NCBI GenBank assembly: GCA_937900975.1
Contig: CALCPC010000525.1
Span: 1 to 5,716 of the forward strand
Length of the DNA: 5,716 bases
Source of the DNA: an uncultured Paracoccaceae bacterium
GTDB taxonomy: Bacteria > Pseudomonadota > Alphaproteobacteria > Rhodobacterales > Rhodobacteraceae
Direction of reading: 5' to 3'
Shown: positions 1-5,380 of the stretch, in pieces
Layout of the letters: every line of letters starts with the position of its first letter
Position numbering within the stretch: position 1 is the first letter of the stretch
Notes under the pieces: model-generated
Told to the model about the DNA's origin: nothing
Databases searched by the model: none
What the model saw: the letters and a program-made list of their open reading frames with translations, nothing else
Position numbers and translations under genes: made by a program

Positions 1-1
1 G

Positions 2-358
2 AAGTTTGACCTCGCACTAGACCATCTTGCGGGCAAAGAGATGGAGGTTGGCCGCTACTATCTGAAAAAAGGGCATTTTTCGGCGGCGATAAACCGGTTT
101 CGCGTGGTCGTTGAGGATTTTCAGACAACCCAACACACGCCCGAGGCGCTGCATCGGCTGATTGAGTGTTACCTGTCGCTCGGCCTGACGGACGAGGCCC
201 AGACCGCCGGCGCGATCCTTGGCTTTAACTATCAGGGGTCGGTTTGGTATGAGGACAGCTTCGCGCTGTTGACCAATGCCGGGCTAGAGGCGGAGGAGCG
301 TGGCCAAGGCTGGCTGACCCGCATCTACCGTCAGGTGCTCCAGGGCAAGTGGCTCTGA
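2..358 (+). CDS. bamD: BamD outer-membrane assembly lipoprotein, C-terminal part (5' end outside window)
   Basis: The reading frame is already open at the left edge and ends at TGA 356-358, giving 118 residues. Full-length family members are roughly 250-290 residues, so more than half, including the signal peptide and lipobox cysteine, lies off the window. BamD is the essential lipoprotein of the BAM complex; from the periplasmic face of the outer membrane it helps fold beta-barrel proteins. The visible part looks like the last TPR-type helical repeats. It has the segment HLAGKEMEVGRYYLKKG, then AAINRFRVVVEDFQTT with a Pro-Glu-Ala-Leu-His-Arg-Leu helix, and then a GLTDEAQTAGAILG helix pair. 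These are very typical of alphaproteobacterial BamD. It ends normally in GKWL with no sign of truncation. recN follows on the same strand, a common neighbour in alphaproteobacteria, but here after an unusually long 501-bp gap. The identification rests on recognised sequence patterns, not a search. Confidence 0.93.
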   Translation, partial: KFDLALDHLAGKEMEVGRYYLKKGHFSAAINRFRVVVEDFQTTQHTPEALHRLIECYLSLGLTDEAQTAGAILGFNYQGSVWYEDSFALLTNAGLEAEERGQGWLTRIYRQVLQGKWL

Positions 359-370
359 CCTTCCTGCCCG

Positions 371-393
371 CAGCGGCGTCCGAGACGGCGCTG
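371..393 (+). terminator. Possible hairpin terminator or attenuator after bamD
   Basis: CAGCGGCGTC (371-380) can pair with GACGGCGCTG (384-393) around a three-base loop, giving a 10-position stem with one G-G mismatch. It starts 12 bases after the bamD stop codon, the right place for a terminator. There is no following T-run (the next bases are GGGGGCGG), so it does not meet the classical intrinsic-terminator pattern. It may only protect the 3' end or be a chance structure in GC-rich DNA. Confidence 0.25.
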
Positions 394-789
394 GGGGGCG
401 GCGTGGGTTTGGCGCGCCGAGCCGTCTCAATCGGATCTTGTTGGGCGCGAAGGGCGTTGCGGCCCGGCGACCCTGTGGCGCCGCCAGGCACCCGGGCGCT
501 GCGTGTGGGAAACCGGGCGTGTCCAGCAAGGCATCACCATGGGATTCCAGAACGTGTAGCAAGCCGCGCTGTGCCGCCCGAACCCGGCCTGCCCGGGGCG
601 CCAAAGCCTTGGGCCCGGCTGCTGGGCGCGGGCCTTCGCCCCGCACGGTCGCCGCGGAAGGGACAGGGAGCAGCGTCCGGGCCTGGTGGGACCGGGGGCG
701 GCGCGGCTGGCCGTCCGAGGGCGGTGCCGCGTCGCCCCGGGTCCTTGGGTGCGGTTTCGCGGAACGGATGCCCGGCGACCTTTTGCAAA

Positions 790-824
790 CCGCCCGCCGG
801 GACAAGGCGCGCTGGGGCGGGCGG
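790..824 (+). other. 9-bp all-G/C hairpin just upstream of recN
   Basis: CCGCCCGCC (790-798) is perfectly complementary to GGCGGGCGG (816-824), with a 17-base loop. The structure ends 23 bases before the recN Shine-Dalgarno sequence and 35 bases before its ATG. It would therefore sit in the 5' leader if transcription starts upstream, or in the bamD-recN readthrough transcript. There is no T-run after it. It might slow readthrough, stabilise a processed recN message, or be chance in DNA of this composition. Confidence 0.35.
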
Positions 825-859
825 GCTGCTGCGCCGGATGATCGGACGAGGGGTGGGTC

Positions 860-2545
860 ATGTTGCGTGACTTGTCGGTCCGCAACCTGTTGTTGATCGA
901 GGCGCTCGATCTCGATTTTGCCCCTGGCCTCAATGTCCTAACGGGGGAGACGGGCGCGGGAAAATCCATCCTTCTGGACGCGCTTGGCTTTGTGCTGGGT
1001 TGGCGCGGGCGGGCCGATCTGGTGCGGGCCGGTGCGACCGAGGGAGAGGTCAGCGCGGTCTTCGATCTGGCCGACGATCACCCGGCCCGGGGCGTCCTGG
1101 CCGAGGCGGGGCTGCCCATCGACGACCAGCTCATCTTGCGCCGGATCAACGCGCGCGATGGCCGCAAGCGCGGCGTTGTAAACGACCGCCGCGCCGCGGG
1201 CGAGGGTTTGCGCGCGCTCTCGGCCACGTTGGTGGAGCTTCACGGCCAGCAGGACGACCGCGGATTGCTGGACCCAAAGGGCCACCGTGACATCCTGGAT
1301 GCGTTCGGCGGAACGGGGGGGGAGCTTTCCCGCGTGCGTGCGGCCTGGGGTGCGCTGCGCGCCGCAAAACACGCGGAAGCCACCCGCGCGGCCGAGATCG
1401 AGGCCGCGGCGCGCGACGCGGATTACCTGGAACACGCGGCCATGGATCTTGCCAAGCTGGCGCCTGACCCGGGGGTGGAGTCCGAGCTGGACGCTCGCCG
1501 GCGCCGGAGGCATGCGGCGGCGCGGATCGGGGAGGATTTGGACCGCGCGGCCCAGGCCATGGGCCGTGACGGGGCCGAGGGTCAGCTAAGCGACGCGCTG
1601 CGCTGGTTGGAGGGGGTGGCCGACCAGACGGACGGGGGGCTGGATCCGGCGATCGCCGCGCTGTCCCGCGCGCTGGTTGAGTTGGGCGAGGCGGAGGCCG
1701 CGCTGAACGGGTTCACCGGCACGCTGCGCTATGACGCCTTTGAGCTTGAGACCGTGGAGGAGCGTCTTTTTGCGCTTCGGGCGCTGGCGCGCAAGCACAA
1801 TGTTGCGCCCGAGGCGCTGCCGGCGCTGGCCGCCGATCTGTCTGAGCGGGTTTTGCGGATCGAGGCTGGGGCGGACGATCTAAAAGCGCTGGCCGCGGCC
1901 GGCGCGGCGGCCGAGACGGCCGATGAGGCGGCGGCTGCGGCGGTGACAACAGCGCGCGAGGCGGCGGCGTCCCGGCTTGACGCCGCGATGGCCGCAGAAC
2001 TGGCGCCACTGCGGATGGAGCGGGCGCGGTTTCGAACTGCGGTTGCGCCGGCGGCACCGGGGCCAACGGGCGCCGACACCGTTACCTTTACCGTGGCGAC
2101 CAGCCCCGGGGCGCCAGAGGGGCCGCTGGATCGCATCGCCTCTGGCGGGGAATTGTCGCGGTTTCTCCTCGCGCTCAAGGTCTGTTTAAGTGAGCGGCAG
2201 GCGGGGCTGACGATGATTTTCGATGAGATCGACCGCGGCGTCGGCGGCGCCACTGCCGATGCTGTCGGGCGCCGGCTTGCCGGGATCGCAGAAGCGGCGC
2301 AAGTGTTGGTGGTCACGCATTCGCCGCAGGTCGCGGCCCTTGGCAGCCATCATTTCCGGGTGTCGAAAACGCTTGAGAACGGCCTGGCCACCACCCATGT
2401 CGCGGCGCTTTTGGCCGAGGAGCGTGTCGACGAAATCGCGCGGATGCTGGCGGGCGAGGTCATCACCAAAGCTGCCCGTGCCGCGGCCGAAGCGCTGCTC
2501 GAAACCCGCCCTGGCCCCCCCGTTCAAGAGCCACTCCGCCTTTAG
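860..2545 (+). CDS. recN: DNA repair protein RecN (SMC-like ATPase), complete
   Basis: 561 residues, the normal length for RecN, a cytoplasmic SMC-family ATPase that holds or organises DNA around double-strand breaks for RecA-dependent repair. The N-terminal head opens with MLRDLSVRNLLLIEALDL, followed by Walker A GETGAGKS at residues 29-36 and a following GQQDDRGLLDP-type Q-loop region near 130. Residues about 150-380 are rich in Ala, Glu and Arg and fit the short coiled-coil arms. The C-terminal head has the ABC signature SGGELSR (428-434), Walker B TMIFDEID (catalytic pair D455, E456; D458) and the H-loop VTHSP (H487). All ATPase motifs are intact. The ATG is preceded by GAGGGG (848-853) with six bases of spacing, which supports this start. 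RecN is an SOS gene in many bacteria, but I see no LexA-type box here. The stop codon TAG coincides with the first bases of the repeat at 2543-2642. The neighbour on the left is bamD; the next gene to the right is convergent. Confidence 0.97.
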   Translation: MLRDLSVRNLLLIEALDLDFAPGLNVLTGETGAGKSILLDALGFVLGWRGRADLVRAGATEGEVSAVFDLADDHPARGVLAEAGLPIDDQLILRRINARDGRKRGVVNDRRAAGEGLRALSATLVELHGQQDDRGLLDPKGHRDILDAFGGTGGELSRVRAAWGALRAAKHAEATRAAEIEAAARDADYLEHAAMDLAKLAPDPGVESELDARRRRRHAAARIGEDLDRAAQAMGRDGAEGQLSDALRWLEGVADQTDGGLDPAIAALSRALVELGEAEAALNGFTGTLRYDAFELETVEERLFALRALARKHNVAPEALPALAADLSERVLRIEAGADDLKALAAAGAAAETADEAAAAAVTTAREAAASRLDAAMAAELAPLRMERARFRTAVAPAAPGPTGADTVTFTVATSPGAPEGPLDRIASGGELSRFLLALKVCLSERQAGLTMIFDEIDRGVGGATADAVGRRLAGIAEAAQVLVVTHSPQVAALGSHHFRVSKTLENGLATTHVAALLAEERVDEIARMLAGEVITKAARAAAEALLETRPGPPVQEPLRL

Positions 2546-2642
2546 CGCGTTTCGGGAAAAACCCCGATCGCATGGCGTTGTCTGAAATCAAAGATTTCAA
2601 CGCGCTGCATAAGGGACGTCTCAGGTTTCTCAGGAAGCGCTA
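2543..2642 (+). repeat. MITE-like ~100-bp intergenic repeat, copy 1
   Basis: This copy begins with TAGCGCGTTTCGGG and ends with AGGAAGCGCTA, so its ends are inverted repeats (TAGCGC/GCGCTA). It contains the perfect inner palindrome TGAAATC-AAA-GATTTCA (2583-2599). Read on the opposite strand it aligns with copy 2 (2876-2974). Over the ungapped core 2546-2604 I count about 41 of 59 matching bases, including the CGAAACGC end and the CGCGTT-AAATC block. The remaining third aligns with small gaps. The first three bases are the TAG stop codon of recN. No transposase is present, so any movement would need one supplied elsewhere. It could instead be a structured RNA or a nucleoid or methylation site. 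Confidence 0.7.
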
Positions 2643-2655
2643 TGGGTCTGGGAAT

Positions 2656-2678
2656 GTTTCGGCCCAAAAAGCTGAAAC
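2656..2678 (+). terminator. Hairpin downstream of recN, possible transcript end
   Basis: GTTTCGGC (2656-2663) pairs with GCTGAAAC (2671-2678), with one G-U pair as RNA, around the seven-base loop CCAAAAA. It lies about 110 bases after the recN stop and just beyond repeat copy 1. The bases after the stem (GGACCCTGCG) contain no T-run, so a role as intrinsic terminator is uncertain. On the opposite strand the loop reads TTTTTGG, which does not help either. Confidence 0.2.
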
Positions 2679-2875
2679 GGACCCTGCGCCAGGCGCGTCG
2701 GGGTTGAGGGAGCGGGCCAAATCCGAGTGCATTTTCCGTTCAAAGCAGGTCAGCCTTCATCAGAAAACGCGTTCAGGATCATCAGGATACTGATCGTGAG
2801 GCCGCGATGTCTGATCCAATGTGAACGGGGTTGCTCTAGCCTCCGCAGAGGCAGCGCGTGCTAGCGCTTTCCGAC

Positions 2876-2974
2876 AGCGTTTCGTGAAACACAGCAGACA
2901 TCAGGAACCCCATACCGCGTTCAAATCCATGACTTCAGTCAGCGTTACGGGGTCCAGATTTTCGACGAAACGCT
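2876..2974 (-). repeat. MITE-like ~100-bp intergenic repeat, copy 2 (inverted relative to copy 1)
   Basis: The ends are a perfect 10-bp inverted repeat: AGCGTTTCGT at 2876-2885 and ACGAAACGCT at 2965-2974, giving a 99-bp unit. The interior carries the CGCGTTCAAATCCATGA block (2916-2932), which matches the reverse complement of copy 1 almost base for base over its most conserved part. The inner palindrome seen in copy 1 is degraded here. A 14-base stretch immediately to the left (2862-2875, TAGCGCTTTCCGAC) resembles the end of the same element, as though this copy had landed against or within another. It has no coding content. Confidence 0.7.
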
Positions 2975-3149
2975 TTGGCCCCGTCGCCGACCTGCTTCTG
3001 CGCAAGACACTTCGTTCGTGGGGGCGCGATGGCTGCGCTAGCGGGCGAGGATGTCAGAGCCCTTTGCTGTCGCCGGTCTTCCCCCTCGCAGCCCCGGTGC
3101 TCCAAAACCTCGGCGGGGTGGGCCGTGCCTTACTCACGGCTGCTCGTTA

Positions 3150-3180
3150 CCGGCCGAAGGTGCCGGGTGCGGTTTCTTTT
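3150..3180 (+). terminator. Weak candidate terminator reading rightward
   Basis: CCGGC (3150-3154) pairs with GCCGG (3162-3166) around a seven-base loop, and a T-rich stretch TTTCTTTT follows at 3173-3180 after six intervening bases. The stem is short and the T-tract is not directly adjacent. It could end transcription coming from recN before it runs into the convergent gene, but it is over 600 bases from recN. Confidence 0.22.
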
Positions 3181-3184
3181 GTAA

Positions 3185-3208
3185 AGCGCGGAGGGCTGCG
3201 GCGGCGCT
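3185..3208 (-). terminator. Weak candidate terminator for the L,D-transpeptidase gene
   Basis: On the minus strand AGCGC (3208-3204) can pair with GCGCT (3189-3185), starting 11 bases after the stop codon at 3220-3222. It is followed by TTTACAAAAG rather than a full T-run. The five-base stem with a 14-base G/C-rich loop is weak. The position is right, the structure is marginal. Confidence 0.2.
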
Positions 3209-3219
3209 GACTAGAGACG

Positions 3220-3783
3220 TCAGAGAAGGACCACCTGTGTGCCGACGGTGGCCATCTCAAAAAGTTCCTCAATATGCTCATTGAACAAGCCAATGCAGCC
3301 ATTAGACGACCGCCGCCCGATCTTGCGCACATCGTTGGTGCCGTGGATCCGGTAATACTGCCAGGACAAGTTCAGCGCACGGGTGCCGAGCGGGTTTTGC
3401 GGCCCCGGTCCCACATAAGTCGGCAAGTCGGGGTTGCGCTTTAGCATCGCCGGGGTCGGCCGCCATTCCGGTGCATTCCGCTTTAGCGTCACCTCGGTCC
3501 GCCCACGGCGCGTCAATTCATCGGTCAAGGGAACAGAGCTTGGGTAGACCCGCTCTACCTGCCGATCTTCGGACCAATAATACACCACCCGTGCGTCGGT
3601 GTCGCACAGGATCGCACCGTTTTTCAGCGTCTCGAAATGGTCTTCCCAACGGGCAATCGTCAAACCGGACACGCGCCGTGCCAAACGCTCAACCGACGCG
3701 TCCTGCGCCGCGAGGGGGGAGGCGACAAGTCCAGCGCCGGCGGCAAGGCCAAGACGGAGTGTTTCGCGCCGTGTTTTGGTCAT
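3220..3783 (-). CDS. Secreted L,D-transpeptidase (YkuD / ErfK-YbiS family)
   Basis: 187 residues from the chosen ATG at 3783. Enzymes of this family form 3-3 cross-links in peptidoglycan, or attach lipoproteins to it, through an active-site cysteine in the periplasm. Residues 1-26 form a signal peptide with a twin-arginine-like start (TKTRRETLRLG), then a short Ala/Gly/Leu hydrophobic stretch and a probable cut near AAQ-DAS; this suggests Tat or Sec export. The catalytic domain fills the C-terminal half: GPGPQNPLGTRALNLS (125-140), then HGTND with H147, and the active-site block SSNGCIGLFN with S160 and C163. The 16-residue H-to-C spacing fits the family. Two positions differ from the usual SHGCIR form: Asn161 for His and Gly165 for Arg. 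An in-frame ATG 25 codons upstream (3858) has no ribosome binding site, while GAGAG lies seven bases before 3783. It is on the same strand as the oxidase gene, 168 bp downstream of it, and may have its own promoter. The particular role (cross-linking versus anchoring) cannot be read from the sequence. Confidence 0.9.
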   Translation of the reverse strand: MTKTRRETLRLGLAAGAGLVASPLAAQDASVERLARRVSGLTIARWEDHFETLKNGAILCDTDARVVYYWSEDRQVERVYPSSVPLTDELTRRGRTEVTLKRNAPEWRPTPAMLKRNPDLPTYVGPGPQNPLGTRALNLSWQYYRIHGTNDVRKIGRRSSNGCIGLFNEHIEELFEMATVGTQVVLL

Positions 3784-3790
3784 GGGACTG

Positions 3791-3795
3791 CTCTC
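3791..3795 (-). promoter_or_regulatory. Ribosome binding site deciding the L,D-transpeptidase start
   Basis: GAGAG on the minus strand, seven bases before ATG 3783-3781. It supports this start, directly before the twin-arginine-like signal peptide, over the in-frame ATG at 3858, which has no purine-rich site. Confidence 0.5.
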
Positions 3796-3822
3796 AAATG
3801 CTGCTTTTGGGCTTGATGGGGC

Positions 3823-3851
3823 ACGGTATCGGACACGCGGCACACCCGCAA
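3823..3851 (-). promoter_or_regulatory. Candidate promoter of the L,D-transpeptidase gene
   Basis: On the minus strand TTGCGG (3851-3846) and TACCGT (3828-3823) are separated by 17 bases and lie about 40 bases before the start codon at 3783. The -35 box shares TTG and the -10 box shares TA---T with the sigma-70 consensus. The match is modest, and such pairs occur by chance, so this is only a suggestion that the gene is transcribed separately from the oxidase. Confidence 0.22.
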
Positions 3852-3886
3852 CACACACAGATGTGAGGTTGCACCAGCGCCGCGCT

Positions 3887-3936
3887 CTGTCCGCCGCCCA
3901 ACCGGACAGGATGGCGGGCGATGCCCTGCACCATCC
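3887..3936 (-). terminator. Stacked hairpins after the oxidase gene, possible terminator or attenuator
   Basis: Two inverted repeats lie side by side downstream of the oxidase stop (3952-3954, minus strand). The first pairs GGATGG (3909-3914) with CCATCC (3931-3936), with GGGC/GCCC (3916-3919/3923-3926) stacked inside. The second pairs CTGTCCG (3887-3893) with CGGACAG (3903-3909) perfectly around nine bases. They share base 3909, so they would compete for the same bases at the junction. No T-run follows on the minus strand, so this is not a textbook intrinsic terminator. It may be a rho-dependent end or a structure that shields the 3' end. Confidence 0.3.
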
Positions 3937-3951
3937 GCGTGACGGACAGGT

Positions 3952-5325
3952 TTAGTTCAGGTCGACCACCTTGCCGGGATTAAGGATGTTGCCGGGGTCG
4001 AGCGCGCGCTTAAGCTCTGCCATCACCTGCCATCCGGGTCCGTGCTCTGCCGCCATATAGGCCATCTTACCCATGCCGATCCCGTGCTCGCCCGTGACCG
4101 TTCCGCCAAGCGCAATGGCCTTTTCCGCCATCCGCGCGGCCACGGCTTTGGCGGTGGCAAGCTGCGTTTCGTTGCCGGGCTCGACCATCAGCGCCGCATG
4201 GTAGTTGCCGTCGCCGACATGGCCGACGATCGGGCCGACCAGGCCGCTGGCAAGGATGTCTTGTTCCGCTGTTGCCAACGCCTCGGCCAGGCGCGAGATC
4301 GGGACGCAGACATCCGTTGTCACCGCCCCCCAACCCGGGAACAGCGCCTTCATCGCGTAAAAGCCGTTGTGGCGCATTTTCCACAGCGCCCGGCGCTCCT
4401 CGGCATCCGTTGCCCAGTCAAACGCCGCGGCGCCATGTTCTGCGCTGATTTCGCGCACGGTCTCGGCCTGCTCGGCCACGCCGGCGGGGCTGCCCTGGAA
4501 TTCCAGAAAAAGATGCGGCCGCAAGGGCATATCGGTCTTGAAATGGCGGTTGAAGGCGTCGATGGCGACGCGGTCCACCAGCTCGATCCGGGCGACGGCG
4601 ATGCCCATTTGGATGATCTGAATGACGGCATCGACCGCCGCGCCCACCGTGGGAAAGGGCGCGCGGGCGGCTGAGATCGCCTCTGGCTGCCCCCGCAGGC
4701 GCAGCGTCAATTCGGTCAGAATGCCAAGCGTGCCCTCAGAGCCGACCAGAAGCTTGGTCAGATCGTAACCAGCGGCCGATTTCGGCGCGCGGCTGCCCGT
4801 CCGCACGATGCGCCCATCGGCGAGCACGGCCTCAAGCGCCAGAACGTTTTCGCGCATCGTGCCGTAGCGCACCGCCGTCGTGCCCGAGGCGCGCGTCGCG
4901 GCCATCCCGCCAAGAGAGGCGTTTGCGCCGGGGTCGACGGGAAAGAACAGACCGGTCGCCCGAAGTTCTGTGTTCAAAGCCTCGCGCGTGACGCCGGGTT
5001 GGACCACCGCGATCATGTCGTCGGGCACCACCTCCAACACCTTGTTCATCCGCGACAGATCCAGCGTCAGCCCGCCCCGCACCGCCAGCGCGTTGCCCTC
5101 CAGCGACGTGCCGGTGCCCCAGGGCACAATCGGACACGCCTCATCGGCGCATATCCGCACAATCTCGGCCACCTCCGCCGTGCTGGCCGGCGAGGCGACG
5201 CCGTTGGGCAGGATCTCGGGGAAATAGCTTTCGTTTTGCCCGTGAAGGCGCCGGTTCGCGTCACTCGTGTCGATTGCGGGGCCGAGCGTCTTGCGCAGGC
5301 GTTCGATCGCGGTTTCTATGGTCAT
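3952..5325 (-). CDS. FAD-linked oxidase, GlcD / D-lactate dehydrogenase (cytochrome) family
   Basis: 457 residues from ATG 5325, a typical length. Family members oxidise a D-2-hydroxyacid (D-lactate, glycolate, D-2-hydroxyglutarate) to the 2-oxoacid with bound FAD and pass electrons to a quinone or cytochrome. The N-terminal PCMH-type FAD domain shows PWGTGTSLEGN (68-78), DLSRMNKVLEV (89-99), VQPGVT (108-113), the DPGANASLGGMAATRASGT block (131-149) with RYGTMRENVLALE, and LLVGSEGTLGI (192-202). The C-terminal oxidase domain has the metal-site motif GHVGDGNYH (368-376), TGEHGIG (411-417) and the closing LDPGNILNPGKV (442-453). The pattern SLEGN plus TMRENVL is closest in my recollection to the D-lactate dehydrogenases (LDHD/Dld1 type) rather than GlcD. 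There is no signal peptide. The in-frame ATG at 5400 was rejected because GGAGG lies seven bases before 5325, and because the upstream extension would run into the divergent thioesterase gene. The substrate is not settled by sequence; no glcE/glcF follows, which argues against the three-subunit glycolate oxidase. Confidence 0.93.
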   Translation of the reverse strand: MTIETAIERLRKTLGPAIDTSDANRRLHGQNESYFPEILPNGVASPASTAEVAEIVRICADEACPIVPWGTGTSLEGNALAVRGGLTLDLSRMNKVLEVVPDDMIAVVQPGVTREALNTELRATGLFFPVDPGANASLGGMAATRASGTTAVRYGTMRENVLALEAVLADGRIVRTGSRAPKSAAGYDLTKLLVGSEGTLGILTELTLRLRGQPEAISAARAPFPTVGAAVDAVIQIIQMGIAVARIELVDRVAIDAFNRHFKTDMPLRPHLFLEFQGSPAGVAEQAETVREISAEHGAAAFDWATDAEERRALWKMRHNGFYAMKALFPGWGAVTTDVCVPISRLAEALATAEQDILASGLVGPIVGHVGDGNYHAALMVEPGNETQLATAKAVAARMAEKAIALGGTVTGEHGIGMGKMAYMAAEHGPGWQVMAELKRALDPGNILNPGKVVDLN

Positions 5326-5380
5326 GCCAAATCCTCCCCAACCATTTGTTGCCTGCCCGGGGTGCAAAGGAAAGGCCGGA
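5326..5380. promoter_or_regulatory. 55-bp divergent start region between oxidase and thioesterase genes
   Basis: The two start codons (5325 on minus, 5381 on plus) point away from each other across only 55 bases, which contain both ribosome binding sites. At least one promoter must therefore reach into the opposite coding sequence, and the pair is likely co-controlled. No convincing -35/-10 pair or operator palindrome could be picked out. Confidence 0.5.
5333..5337 (-). promoter_or_regulatory. Ribosome binding site deciding the oxidase start
   Basis: GGAGG on the minus strand (within GGGGAGGATTT), seven bases before ATG 5325-5323. It is the strongest Shine-Dalgarno sequence in the window and fixes the start 25 codons inside the longest open frame. 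Confidence 0.8.

Larger units (their letters stand above)
359..859. other. 501-bp GC-rich spacer between bamD and recN, no supported gene
   Basis: Long open frames exist here on both strands, but they overlap each other and run into recN or bamD. Their translations are low-complexity Arg/Pro/Ala/Gly strings without any recognisable domain, as expected of very GC-rich non-coding DNA. None has a convincing ribosome binding site. I see no tRNA, no IS end and no CRISPR unit. What can be described is a mismatched hairpin at 371-393, a strong hairpin at 790-824, and a few short stretches that recur in the same order in the spacer at 3060-3210 (for example a 12-bp identity at 747-758). No GAAC-N7-GAAC or GTTC-N7-GTTC LexA-type box is visible. 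The promoter of recN should lie here or upstream of bamD, but no clear -35/-10 pair stands out. Confidence 0.6.
2546..3219. other. 674-bp spacer between recN and the convergent L,D-transpeptidase gene, no supported gene
   Basis: This stretch separates two convergent genes. It is dominated by two inverted copies of a ~100-bp repeat (2543-2642 and 2876-2974). An open frame at 2572-2793 (73 codons) runs through repeat copy 1 and gives an undistinguished basic peptide with no family resemblance. A longer one at 2821-3210 runs through copy 2. Both are best read as chance frames. Hairpins occur at 2656-2678, 2839-2852, 3122-3140 and 3150-3166. The part from about 3060 to 3210 shares short collinear matches with the bamD-recN spacer. 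No tRNA, no CRISPR array and no IS transposase remnant could be recognised. Confidence 0.6.

Noticed and set aside
284..969. Several 150-180-codon open frames on both strands in and around the bamD-recN spacer
   Set aside because: They overlap one another and the ends of bamD or recN, have Arg/Pro/Ala/Gly-rich translations without domains, and lack ribosome binding sites; they are expected in very GC-rich DNA.
2572..2793. 73-codon open frame downstream of recN
   Set aside because: It starts within repeat copy 1 and shows no family resemblance; the start has no clear ribosome binding site. Treated as a chance frame.
2740..2826. Minus-strand open stretch ending in RGLTISILMILNAFSDEG, like the tail of a membrane protein
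   Set aside because: It has a stop a few dozen codons upstream, no suitable start and no identifiable parent family; not enough to call a pseudogene.
2543..2974. Complete insertion sequence bounded by the two inverted repeats
   Set aside because: The 233 bp between the copies is far too short for a transposase and shows no transposase-like translation; each copy already has its own inverted ends.
2821..3210. 129-codon open frame in the recN-transpeptidase spacer
   Set aside because: It runs straight through repeat copy 2 and has no recognisable domain or ribosome binding site.
3784..3858. Longer N-terminus for the L,D-transpeptidase (start at 3858)
   Set aside because: The extra 25 residues would bury the twin-arginine-like signal peptide, and no Shine-Dalgarno sequence precedes that ATG.
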